Positions 1 through 5,775 are shown, numbered from the stretch's first letter. The stretch: 7,409 nt of DNA from an uncultured Gammaproteobacteria bacterium (GCA_913041025.1 CAJWGQ010000144.1:1-7409), one strand, 5' to 3'. Translations and numbers: made by a program. The notes: generated by a model from the letters alone, not told the origin.

Positions 1-1009
1 ATTGCTTGGTCAGAGAATTCTTAGGCTCGGTAAGGATTCTGACAAGAGCCGCATTGTCCAACTCAGTCAAAGTCGCCACAACTGGCATTCGGCCAACGAA
101 TTCAGGTATCAGGCCATAGCGTATTAAATCCTCAGGCTCTACGGACCGGAGTGTTTCTCCAATACTGCTATGGTCATCTTCACTTTTTACCGTCGCACCA
201 AAGCCAATGCCCGACTTGTCCGACCGTTCTATGATCACTTTATCCAAGCCCGCAAAAGCACCGCCACAGATAAACAAAATATTGGATGTGTCGACTTGCA
301 AAAATTCCTGCTGAGGATGCTTCCGGCCACCCTGAGGAGGCACCGATGCAATCGTACCTTCGATTAATTTAAGAAGCGCTTGCTGGACACCCTCGCCAGA
401 AACATCGCGCGTAATAGAGGGGTTGTCCGATTTCCTAGAAATCTTATCGATTTCGTCGATATAAACGATGCCTACCTGGGCTTTTTCGACGTCGTAGTCG
501 CACTTTTGCAAGAGCTTTTGAATGATGTTCTCAACGTCCTCTCCGACATAGCCCGCTTCAGTCAAAGTCGTTGCATCAGCGATGGTAAAGGGTACGTCAA
601 GTAATCTCGCCAATGTTTCGGCCAAAAGCGTTTTACCACTTCCTGTGGGCCCCATAAGCAAAATGTTCGATTTGGACAACTCGACATCGTCATTCTTGCC
701 AGCATAATTTAATCGTTTGTAGTGATTATAAACCGCTACAGATAAGACCTTTTTAGCGTGATCCTGGCCAATGACATACTCATCGAGAATATCGTTGATC
801 TCTAGCGGAATCGGTAATTTGGAGTCTTCTTTTTCTTCCTTCGTCTCAGAGACTTCTTCACGAATAATGTCGTTGCAAAGTTCGACACATTCGTCGCAGA
901 TAAATACTGAGGGGCCAGCAATCAGTTTCCTGACCTCGTGCTGATTCTTTCCGCAAAAAGAACAGTACAACAACTTACCTGATTCTTCGTCTTTCCCGTC
1001 ACCTGCCAT
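1..1009 (-). CDS. clpX: ATP-dependent Clp protease ATP-binding subunit ClpX (3' end cut by window edge)
   Basis: ClpX is the hexameric AAA+ unfoldase that recognises substrates, unfolds them and threads them into ClpP in the cytoplasm. Translating the minus strand from ATG at 1009 gives 336 uninterrupted codons to the window edge. The family is about 420-430 aa, so roughly 90 C-terminal residues are missing. Seen in order: the N-terminal zinc-binding domain with Cys16, Cys19, Cys38 and Cys41 (CSFC and CDEC); Walker A GPTGSGKT at 120-127; pore loop GYVGED at 153-158; Walker B IVYIDEID at 181-188; the RKH pore loop at 229-231; the ClpP-docking IGF loop at 268-270; and the arginine-finger region EFVGR ending at Arg307. 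A strong GGAGGT lies 8 nt before the ATG (1018-1023), which fixes the start. It lies 124 bp after clpP in the usual tig-clpP-clpX order, so cotranscription is likely. No frameshift or lost key residue was seen. Confidence 0.97.
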   Translation of the reverse strand, partial: MAGDGKDEESGKLLYCSFCGKNQHEVRKLIAGPSVFICDECVELCNDIIREEVSETKEEKEDSKLPIPLEINDILDEYVIGQDHAKKVLSVAVYNHYKRLNYAGKNDDVELSKSNILLMGPTGSGKTLLAETLARLLDVPFTIADATTLTEAGYVGEDVENIIQKLLQKCDYDVEKAQVGIVYIDEIDKISRKSDNPSITRDVSGEGVQQALLKLIEGTIASVPPQGGRKHPQQEFLQVDTSNILFICGGAFAGLDKVIIERSDKSGIGFGATVKSEDDHSSIGETLRSVEPEDLIRYGLIPEFVGRMPVVATLTELDNAALVRILTEPKNSLTKQ

Positions 1010-1061
1010 AACACTTTACCTCCAACCAGAGCCCAGCCCTCTAGATGCTGCGCCTTCGTTG

Positions 1062-1085
1062 ATCCGAATTCCTCTGCCTTCGGAT
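1062..1085. repeat. Inverted repeat in the clpP-clpX spacer
   Basis: ATCCGAA at 1062-1068 is matched by TTCGGAT at 1079-1085, a perfect 7-bp stem around a 10-nt loop, in the 124-bp gap between clpP and clpX. In the minus-strand transcript it would form a hairpin about 50 nt before the clpX start. No T-run follows on the minus strand, so it does not look like an intrinsic terminator. An mRNA-processing or stability hairpin that tunes clpX relative to clpP is possible, but that is inference. Confidence 0.45.
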
Positions 1086-1133
1086 ATTACTAGAAATATC
1101 TATTAATCACATTCCGTTTTAACAGATTTTCGA

Positions 1134-1775
1134 TTATTTTTCTTCGTCAGCGATTTGGGCCCTAGTTTTTTGCACTGTATCAACCAGACCATACTCTGCT
1201 GCCTCATCTGGGCTCATCCAAAAATCTCGGTCCGTATCCTTTTCGATGGTTTCTATGGGTTGACCTGTATGCTCAGAAATAATGCGGTTCAGGCGTTCTC
1301 TCATTAAGAGTATTTCTTGCGCCTGGATTTCAATGTCTGCGGCCACACCGCGAGATCCTCCTGAAGGCTGGTGAAGCATCATACGAGAATTAGGCAACGC
1401 GTAGCGTTTGCCCTCAGCGCCAGCTGCCAGCAAAAAGGCCCCCATACTCGCAGCCTGCCCTACACACAAGGTGCTAACATCAGGTCGTATAAACTGCATC
1501 GTGTCATAAATCGACATACCAGCCGACACTGACCCTCCAGGCGAGTTAATGTACAAGTGAATGTCTTTGTCCGGATTTTCCGATTCCAAGAAAAGCAATT
1601 GGGCTACCACCAGGTTCGCCATGTGGTCCTCTACTGGGCCCACCAAAAATACGATTCGGTCTTTAAGTAAGCGTGAGTAAATATCATAAGCACGCTCCCC
1701 GCGAGCCGATTGCTCGACTACCATGGGTACCATTCCTAAATTGTTTATCGTGCCCGCTGAACTATCATGGATCAT
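1134..1775 (-). CDS. clpP: ATP-dependent Clp protease proteolytic subunit ClpP
   Basis: ClpP is the self-compartmentalised serine protease of the cytosol. It forms a double heptameric ring that degrades polypeptides delivered by ClpX (and ClpA where present). The 213-residue product has the normal family length. The catalytic triad is complete: Ser110 in GQAASMGAF, His135 in MLHQP and Asp184 in DRDFW. The oxyanion glycines lie in [11 protein letters not shown] (76-86). The first 14 residues match in length the autoprocessed propeptide of the E. coli enzyme, so the mature protein should begin at Met15-Val-Pro-Met. The start ATG at 1775 follows AGGT with an 8-nt gap, and AAGGAA lies slightly further upstream. 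The gene starts 29 bp after the tig stop and precedes clpX, consistent with a tig-clpP-clpX operon. I saw no oddities in the coding sequence. Confidence 0.98.
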   Translation of the reverse strand: MIHDSSAGTINNLGMVPMVVEQSARGERAYDIYSRLLKDRIVFLVGPVEDHMANLVVAQLLFLESENPDKDIHLYINSPGGSVSAGMSIYDTMQFIRPDVSTLCVGQAASMGAFLLAAGAEGKRYALPNSRMMLHQPSGGSRGVAADIEIQAQEILLMRERLNRIISEHTGQPIETIEKDTDRDFWMSPDEAAEYGLVDTVQKTRAQIADEEK

Positions 1776-1804
1776 TGTTATGTACCTATTCCTTAATAAA
1801 CCCG

Positions 1805-3199
1805 CTACTCCGGCTTAGATTCTCCTTCTGCTTCTGCTTCCGCTTCTGCTTCCGCTTCTGCTCCAGCTTCACCCTGTGCCTCTGGCGGTGCAATTGCAGC
1901 TCCGCTGATGACACTATCATAATCTGCCACGACCTCTTCTATCGCAGCTTTAGAGATTATGTGGTCAACAACCTGATCTTCAAGTACACCCATCTCTAAA
2001 TTTTGCATTTGCTCAGGATTACCTCTGTACCAGCCTATCACTTGCTCAGGCTCGGCATAACTCGAGGCCAAGTCTTGGAGATGCTGATCTAGCTTCTCTT
2101 GGTCCACTTCCAACTCGAACTGACTGATAATTTCGTTTACTACCAGGCCAAGCTTAACCCTCTTTTCAGCCTGATCTTTAAATAACTCATCTGGCAAGTT
2201 TAGTTCGTTTTGTTTACCGCCAGGAGGTTGCTGAAATTGGCCCATCATCTGATCTTTCAAAACCTGGATCTCGCGCGCGACCATAGGCGCGGGGATCGCA
2301 AAGTCGTGAAGCTCTCCCAAATTATCCATTACTTGCTGCTTTAATTGATTTTTAACCGAGTTGTCGAGCTCCTTTTCCATGTTAGACAGCACTTCCTTTC
2401 TAAAGGCCTCTTCTCCTCCTTCTTCAACGCCAAATTCTTTGAAAAATTCATCATTGAGTTCAGGAAGTTTTGGCTCTTTCACCTCTTTCATTGTTAAAGA
2501 AAATTCAACCGTCTTACCCCGCAGCTCCTCTGCTCGATAATTTTCAGGAAACAGTGCCTCAAATTTCGTTTCTTCATCCTTCGAAAGGCCTGTCGCACCC
2601 TTTTCGAAATCCTCAATCATCTGGCCCTTTCCAATGACGAAACTGGCGTCACTGCCCTTTGCAGATTCAACTACCTCACCATCGAGACTTCCCTCGAAAT
2701 CAACGGTGACCTGATCATCAGCTTGACTTGCCCTTTCAACTGACTCATAGGAAATGCGCTGCTCTTTCAGTCGGTCGACCATCTTTTCAATATCTTCGTC
2801 AGTGATTTCAGTTGATGGCCTTTTGATCTCAACCTTAGCTAGGTCCGCAACCTCTACCGAAGGGACCAACTCAAACGTCGCCGTGAACTCCAGATCAACG
2901 TTAGGGTCCATCTGCTTAATTTCTAAAGTAGGAGGGCCAGCGGGACTCAAGGATTCTTGAGTGATCGCTTCGTAGAAGGAGCTCTGCATCATCTCACTGG
3001 CTAATTCGGCTCGCAATGAAGGCCCAAAGCGTCGCCGAATTTCCTTTAAAGGGATCTTACCTGGCCGAAAACCTGGCAGGCGCGCCTTACTTTTGGCCTC
3101 ATTGAGTTTTACGTCCAGCCTTTCCTCAACCGTCTCGCTGGGGAGCGTAATAGTCAATCGAGTCTCTAGACCGGTTAGCGTTTCAACAGATACATCCAC
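1805..3199 (-). CDS. tig: Trigger factor, ribosome-associated chaperone and peptidyl-prolyl isomerase
   Basis: Trigger factor docks at the ribosomal exit tunnel, shields nascent chains and can isomerise prolyl bonds. Seen: an N-terminal ribosome-binding domain with the signature GFRPGKIP near residues 43-51; an FKBP-type isomerase domain about 155-245 ([15 protein letters not shown], then [13 protein letters not shown]); and the helical C-terminal chaperone domain to about 430. The frame opens at TTG (3202) directly followed by GTG (3199). I prefer GTG because AAGGTGA (3206-3212) is then about 7 nt away instead of 4, and because the product [12 protein letters not shown] aligns with the enterobacterial start MQVSVE. 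The protein has about 464 aa, some 30 more than the E. coli protein. The excess lies mostly in a C-terminal tail with six Ala-Glu pairs, absent from the classical protein and probably disordered. The stop is TAG at 1805-1807, with clpP 29 bp downstream. Confidence 0.97.
   Translation of the reverse strand: MDVSVETLTGLETRLTITLPSETVEERLDVKLNEAKSKARLPGFRPGKIPLKEIRRRFGPSLRAELASEMMQSSFYEAITQESLSPAGPPTLEIKQMDPNVDLEFTATFELVPSVEVADLAKVEIKRPSTEITDEDIEKMVDRLKEQRISYESVERASQADDQVTVDFEGSLDGEVVESAKGSDASFVIGKGQMIEDFEKGATGLSKDEETKFEALFPENYRAEELRGKTVEFSLTMKEVKEPKLPELNDEFFKEFGVEEGGEEAFRKEVLSNMEKELDNSVKNQLKQQVMDNLGELHDFAIPAPMVAREIQVLKDQMMGQFQQPPGGKQNELNLPDELFKDQAEKRVKLGLVVNEIISQFELEVDQEKLDQHLQDLASSYAEPEQVIGWYRGNPEQMQNLEMGVLEDQVVDHIISKAAIEEVVADYDSVISGAAIAPPEAQGEAGAEAEAEAEAEAEGESKPE
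1826..1861. repeat. Hexanucleotide tandem repeat encoding (Ala-Glu)6 in the tig tail
   Basis: Six consecutive 6-nt units fill 36 bp inside the 3' end of tig. On the coding strand each reads GCA or GCG followed by GAA. For the first four units GCA and GCG alternate, making a 12-nt higher-order unit, GCAGAAGCGGAA. The product is [12 protein letters not shown], just before GESKPE and the stop. Gain or loss of a unit keeps the frame, so length variation between strains is plausible (inference). Confidence 0.9.
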
Positions 3200-3205
3200 C
3201 AATAA

Positions 3206-3212
3206 TCACCTT
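3206..3212 (-). promoter_or_regulatory. Ribosome binding site that decides the tig start
   Basis: On the minus strand AAGGTGA is followed by TTA, TTG and GTG. The core AAGGTG lies 4 nt from the TTG but 7 nt from the GTG, favouring GTG (3199) as the initiator. The only nearby ATG overlaps that GTG and is out of frame. Confidence 0.6.
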
Positions 3213-3239
3213 AACTCTGGAACACCAAAGTAAATAATA

Positions 3240-3265
3240 TGTCTGAATCTCGGGTCAATCAGACA
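3240..3265. repeat. Inverted repeat in the tig 5' leader
   Basis: TGTCTGA (3240-3246) and TCAGACA (3259-3265) form a perfect 7-bp stem with a 12-nt loop, ending about 40 nt before the tig start. It could be an RNA hairpin in the leader or an operator-like site. On the minus strand it is followed by a T-rich but interrupted stretch (TATTATTTACTTT), so a weak attenuator cannot be excluded. No function is shown. Confidence 0.4.
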
Positions 3266-3496
3266 AATCCTAAACAGTTACAAATAGTTCGTTAAATAGA
3301 GTTTATTTAAAGTAAACCCAAGCTCAAGAGCTATTTTGAAGTGGCGTACTATACATCAAAAACCAAACCGGTTCGTAAGGAAATTAGCAGAACGGAGACC
3401 TGTGGGGAACTGAGAAGGCGATGCCGCCTCCAAGCTCGAGCCAAAGGTCATGGACAGGTCTTGGAGCCAAGAGTTCGTGTAAAAAGACAGGTTAAT

Positions 3497-3572
3497 TGGG
3501 GTGGACGATGGGGTTTGAACCCACGACCGCCGGGATCACAACCCGGAGCTCTACCAACTGAGCTACGCCCAC
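3497..3572 (-). tRNA. tRNA-His (anticodon GUG)
   Basis: The minus strand folds as a complete 76-nt cloverleaf. The acceptor stem is GTGGGCG with CGTCCAC (one G-U pair). The D arm is GCTC, AGTTGGTA, GAGC. The anticodon arm is CCGGG, TTGTGAT, CCCGG with anticodon GTG at its centre. The variable loop is CGGTC, and the T arm is GTGGG, TTCAAAC, CCCAT. The discriminator is C and the CCA end is encoded (3497-3499). The base before the mature 5' end (3573) is G on the coding strand, giving the G-1 that pairs with C73 and identifies histidine tRNA to HisRS. It stands alone; no second tRNA is visible on either side. Confidence 0.97.
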
Positions 3573-3592
3573 CAATGTTTTAACACAGCGAG

Positions 3593-3598
3593 ATTATA
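3593..3598 (-). promoter_or_regulatory. Likely -10 element of the tRNA-His promoter
   Basis: A perfect TATAAT on the minus strand lies 20 nt before G-1 of tRNA-His and is followed by a GC-rich stretch, CTCGC. Transcription would start near 3586, giving a leader of about a dozen nt. A GC-rich discriminator is typical of stringently controlled stable-RNA promoters. No good -35 hexamer sits 16-18 nt upstream, so the call rests on the -10 and its position. Confidence 0.5.
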
Positions 3599-3672
3599 GA
3601 AGGACTATACCTTATAGGCCACTAGTAACCAGAAATCTTAATACGGAGTTTGGAAAAAATGCCCCGTTAACT

Positions 3673-4155
3673 TCATTTTTTGAAAATCTGGTCGCTTTCT
3701 TCATCATAAAAATAGAGCTCTTTCTGAACTTGGTCCACGGGAGGCCACGCTTGTTCAATCGCCAATTCTTTAAATGCTAATGCGTCGTCACTGTTCGGAT
3801 CTAGATTTTCAACAAATTCATGAAACCCGGTAAGCTCGCAGACAACGTCTGACCCTGCAATCTTAATCTCGTCAACTAATTCTCCCTGAGAGTCTTCAAG
3901 AATCCGCCACTTCTTCTTGCCAACCTTGATCGAGCACACGACTTCTTCCCTCGTTGGATCAGAGTGATTTGGTTTTACTACTCGAAAGTTTGACGCGGTG
4001 AGAACAGTCTCATCACCGCCATATCTTCTCTCAGCGAATTCGATGCTATCTTTAATCTTAGATAGCGTCGACGCCCGGTACCTAGAGGTAACCTTTGCGG
4101 GAGGCTTCCTATCTCTTTTTCTTTCTACAATCTCTGATTTAACCTTTAGAGGCAT
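3673..4155 (-). CDS. Hypothetical protein, 160 aa, second gene of a small two-gene unit
   Basis: I do not recognise this family. The 160-residue product has no hydrophobic segment long enough for a membrane helix and no signal peptide, so it is probably cytoplasmic. The first 35 residues are rich in Lys and Arg (ERKRDRKPP at 11-19) and may be flexible or bind nucleic acid. The middle (about 50-110) alternates charged and hydrophobic residues in a pattern suggesting beta strands, with GKKKWRILED at 79-88 and single cysteines at 74 and 106. The C-terminal third is acidic and rich in aromatics (LYFYDEESDQIF). The start ATG at 4155 has only AGG very close and GGAAG about 10 nt upstream, a modest ribosome binding site that may depend on translation of the preceding small gene. 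It begins 27 bp after that gene in the same frame, with TAA and TAG between them. Confidence 0.75.
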   Translation of the reverse strand: MPLKVKSEIVERKRDRKPPAKVTSRYRASTLSKIKDSIEFAERRYGGDETVLTASNFRVVKPNHSDPTREEVVCSIKVGKKKWRILEDSQGELVDEIKIAGSDVVCELTGFHEFVENLDPNSDDALAFKELAIEQAWPPVDQVQKELYFYDEESDQIFKK

Positions 4156-4182
4156 GACCTAACAACTTCCACCGCGCCGCAT

Positions 4183-4341
4183 TTAACCAACCCGCTTCGG
4201 CCCTAAGGACTTCTTGATTGCCTTGACCATCTCTCTAAGGCCATCGTACTCCTGTCCCTTAAATTGCAATTTATCATCCATAACCAGATCTTCGGCGCCT
4301 TTATTTGACTTGTGGTCCTCTATTTTCTCATCAGCGTCCAT
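4183..4341 (-). CDS. Small hypothetical protein, 52 aa
   Basis: An ATG at 4341 opens 52 codons ending in TAA. A strong Shine-Dalgarno GAGGAGA (4348-4354) lies about 6 nt before it, and a near-consensus promoter lies about 35 nt upstream. That combination is much better than expected for a chance ORF. The product is hydrophilic and lacks cysteine and any membrane segment. An acidic N-terminal half (MDADEKIEDHK) is followed by FKGQEYDGLREMVKAIKKSL at about 27-46, which could form an amphipathic helix, and a basic end (GPKRVG). No family is recognised. It is likely cotranscribed with the 160-aa gene 27 bp downstream, which shares its reading frame; two stops (4183-4185 and 4159-4161) separate them, so a single broken gene seems less likely than two genes. 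Confidence 0.65.
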   Translation of the reverse strand: MDADEKIEDHKSNKGAEDLVMDDKLQFKGQEYDGLREMVKAIKKSLGPKRVG

Positions 4342-4376
4342 TACTTTTCTCCTCGGCAAAGTAAAAAAGAACGCGT

Positions 4377-4404
4377 TTTATACTTTAATTTGAGAAAATG
4401 TCAA
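4377..4404 (-). promoter_or_regulatory. Strong sigma-70-type promoter of the two-gene hypothetical unit
   Basis: On the minus strand a perfect -35 TTGACA (4399-4404) is separated by 16 nt from TATAAA (4377-4382, five of six matches to the -10 consensus). Sequence just upstream of the -35 is very AT-rich (about 4405-4440), like an UP element. Transcription would begin near 4370, giving a leader of about 30 nt with a strong ribosome binding site. It is the best promoter in the window. Confidence 0.75.
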
Positions 4405-4415
4405 TAAATCATTGA
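4401..4415. repeat. Inverted repeat overlapping the -35 box
   Basis: TCAAT (4401-4405) and ATTGA (4411-4415) are a perfect 5-bp inverted repeat with a 5-nt centre. The left arm shares four bases with the -35 hexamer of the promoter. Its position suits a repressor or activator site, but a 5-bp AT-rich repeat can arise by chance. Confidence 0.3.
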
Positions 4416-4459
4416 TTTTTAATTATTAATAGATTCTTCGCCTTTTTTAGTATTAAAGA

Positions 4460-4474
4460 ACTAGACGATCTAGT
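4460..4474 (-). terminator. Possible weak terminator after the hydratase gene
   Basis: On the minus strand ACTAGA, loop TCG, TCTAGT make a 6-bp hairpin followed by TTCTTTAATA. It lies about 105 nt past the hydratase stop and upstream of the next promoter, a sensible place for a terminator. The stem is AT-rich and the T-run is interrupted, so it is weak at best. The rest of the gap 4342-4579 holds the promoter described separately and a short palindrome, CGGAAGTTCCG (4546-4556), with T's on its upstream side only. Confidence 0.3.
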
Positions 4475-4579
4475 CATTACTCCTGAAAAAGCTCTACACA
4501 CTAGGCGCAAAACTGTTCGGACATACTTGAATGCCTCTCTTATAGCGGAAGTTCCGAAAAAAAGATGAATTGCCTCCGT

Positions 4580-5374
4580 TTATTTACCTCGAAAATTGGG
4601 TTCGCGTCTCTCAATAAAAGATTGCATACCTTCTTTGGCATCTTCACTCGCTAAGGTCTTGGCTCGCATCCTTTCAATCTCTAAAAATCCTTGTGACTCC
4701 CCTTTCTCAAGATAGATATTGGCAGCTCGTTTAATCTCCTGCAGCGCAAGTGGCGCACACTGACAGATCTCATCCGCTAACTCCTTCGCTCGATCGATTT
4801 GAGAACCCTTAGCGACCACTTCCTGAACAAACCCGAGATCGAAAGCTCGATGAGCATCAAATTCATCGGCCCTTAGCAGGTGATACATTGCATTACCCCA
4901 GCCTGCTCGTTGGATATATCGGACGTGCGCCCCACCAAAGACAGCCAGTCCTCGCTTTGGCTCCAATTGACAAAAGCGACTATCCTCTGCAGCAACGACG
5001 ATGTCTGCGGCAAGCATCATCTCGATACCGATAGTAAAGGTCACCCCCTGAACCGCCATCACGATCGGTTTATTACAGCGGCGCTTTAGAGCAAAGGCAT
5101 CTGGCCTATCGGTTTCTTGTTGTTGATTGTTCCGCTCCGCACCTGGACCAAAAAATTTCGGCAAGTCGAGCCCTGCAGTTGTATGAGGTCCTACAAAGGT
5201 CAAAACACCTACCCATAAATCGTCATCCCTTTCTAACTCTTCATATGCAGCTGATATTCCATCGAACATGGAAGGCGTGAACCCGTTCATCTTCGTATGG
5301 CGATCAACCTCTATTATCAATTTTTTGCCTTCGCGTGTAACTTTGACCAATCCGTCTTCCTCTGATCGACTCAT
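4580..5374 (-). CDS. Crotonase/enoyl-CoA hydratase family protein
   Basis: This is a member of the crotonase superfamily, whose enzymes use acyl-CoA thioesters and stabilise an enolate in an oxyanion hole. Hydration of a 2-enoyl-CoA in fatty-acid or related acyl-CoA breakdown is the likeliest activity. The 264-residue length is typical of a monofunctional cytosolic enzyme. Seen: an N-terminal oxyanion-loop equivalent TAGLDLPKFF (66-75); the second oxyanion and helix region IGIEMMLAADI (115-125); and QLEPKRGLAVFGGA (136-149). Glu118 and Glu138, 20 residues apart, match the two catalytic glutamates of rat mitochondrial hydratase (144 and 164). The usual Gly-Gly-Gly-Cys before the first Glu is replaced by Thr-Ile-Gly-Ile, so the substrate may differ. 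The start ATG at 5374 has GGAG 8 nt upstream (5383-5386). No partner beta-oxidation gene is adjacent, so the pathway is open. Confidence 0.88.
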   Translation of the reverse strand: MSRSEEDGLVKVTREGKKLIIEVDRHTKMNGFTPSMFDGISAAYEELERDDDLWVGVLTFVGPHTTAGLDLPKFFGPGAERNNQQQETDRPDAFALKRRCNKPIVMAVQGVTFTIGIEMMLAADIVVAAEDSRFCQLEPKRGLAVFGGAHVRYIQRAGWGNAMYHLLRADEFDAHRAFDLGFVQEVVAKGSQIDRAKELADEICQCAPLALQEIKRAANIYLEKGESQGFLEIERMRAKTLASEDAKEGMQSFIERREPNFRGK

Positions 5375-5405
5375 ATAGACAACTCCGTTTTCATCCAGAC
5401 TTAAC

Positions 5406-5624
5406 TTAAGGTTTCTTGCACGTCTTTATACGCTGACTGTCTAAAAAGAGAACCCCGCAACATGTGAAATTTTTGCGAATCTCTTTATGAGTTTTATTCC
5501 GATTAAGGATTGTTTCAATTAGATTTCCCGGAATATCTAAAATCTTCAGCAGCAGCCCTAGCTCCAGAGTGGCCGAGAAGCAGTAATCTTTGAACGGCCC
5601 TTTTCGAACGGAGACACAAGACAT
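5406..5624 (-). CDS. Doubtful small ORF, 72 aa, cysteine-containing
   Basis: ATG at 5624 opens 72 codons ending in TAA, 31 bp before the hydratase start. AGGA about 8 nt upstream is a modest ribosome binding site. The product has five cysteines, including a CC pair near residue 55, one hydrophobic stretch around LELGLLLKILDIPG (20-33) and a Lys-rich end. I recognise no family, and the composition is unlike the neighbouring proteins. A candidate promoter for the hydratase lies within its 3' end. It may be a chance ORF or a decayed fragment; it is listed because nothing else explains this stretch. Confidence 0.25.
   Translation of the reverse strand: MSCVSVRKGPFKDYCFSATLELGLLLKILDIPGNLIETILNRNKTHKEIRKNFTCCGVLFLDSQRIKTCKKP
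5425..5452 (-). promoter_or_regulatory. Candidate promoter of the hydratase gene
   Basis: On the minus strand TATAAA (5425-5430) lies about 50 nt before the hydratase start, with TTCTCT (5447-5452, three of six -35 matches) 16 nt upstream. The -10 is good and the -35 poor, so the promoter may need an activator or may be fortuitous. Confidence 0.3.
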
Positions 5625-5705
5625 TTGAATTGTCCTATTCCAAGCGAAAGACTAAACGGCAGAATTCTTTCCTTGATCGGAACCAGACCTGATTATGCGG
5701 CGGCT

Positions 5706-5721
5706 GGCGGGTGAACCCGCC
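5706..5721. repeat. GC-rich hairpin downstream of the receptor gene
   Basis: GGCGGG (5706-5711), TGAA, CCCGCC (5716-5721) form a perfect 6-bp GC stem with a 4-nt loop. It is the most stable short hairpin in the window, but lacks a following T-run on either strand. It could protect the receptor mRNA 3' end or act as a terminator of non-canonical type (inference). Confidence 0.5.
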
Positions 5722-5757
5722 TGGACATAAGCCTGTCTAATGCAATTCTAAATGCTT

Positions 5758-5775
5758 GCCTCGAGTGCTCGAGGC
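5758..5775. repeat. Perfect 8-bp inverted repeat around CTCGAG
   Basis: GCCTCGAG (5758-5765) and CTCGAGGC (5768-5775) are exact reverse complements with only TG between them. As RNA this gives a 7-bp stem with a 4-nt loop; as DNA it is an almost perfect 18-bp palindrome of the kind a dimeric protein could bind. It lies about 135 bp past the receptor stop. No gene with an adjacent start explains it as an operator. Confidence 0.5.

Larger units (their letters stand above)
3203..3496 (-). other. Spacer between tRNA-His and tig: leader with small hairpins, no gene
   Basis: No coding region is convincing here. The spacer should hold the tRNA trailer and the tig leader. I see the 7-bp inverted repeat at 3240-3265, an AT-rich one at 3301-3317 (GTTTA and TAAAC), a 5-bp GC hairpin at 3416-3429 (AGGCG, loop ATGC, CGCCT) and a near-palindrome at 3459-3472 (TCTTGG, AG, CCAAGA). 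CTCCAAG at 3428-3434 can also pair with CTTGGAG at 3460-3466, so alternative folds exist. A TATAGT lies upstream on the minus strand but without a good -35, and I cannot assign the tig promoter. No hairpin followed by a clear T-run ends the tRNA, so read-through into tig is possible. Confidence 0.5.

Noticed and set aside
170..604. Two plus-strand ORFs (170-367 and 380-604)
   Set aside because: They lie antisense to the well-supported clpX frame, which carries all the family motifs through this stretch.
1826..1861. CRISPR or other regulatory repeat array
   Set aside because: The 6-nt units are contiguous, in frame and explained by the Ala-Glu tail of trigger factor; there are no spacers.
1673..1999. 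Plus-strand 108-codon ORF rich in Phe and Cys
   Set aside because: It is the antisense reading of the clpP start and the Ala-Glu repeat of tig; the alternating Phe/Cys/Arg run is a by-product of that repeat.
3341..3583. Plus-strand 80-codon ORF ending in a stretch beginning WGLNPRPPG
   Set aside because: Its 3' half is the antisense of the tRNA-His gene; this is the familiar false protein produced by translating tRNA sequence.
4546..4563. Intrinsic terminator just after the hydratase gene
   Set aside because: The short palindrome has its T-run on the upstream side in the direction of transcription, and the stem is only 4-5 bp.
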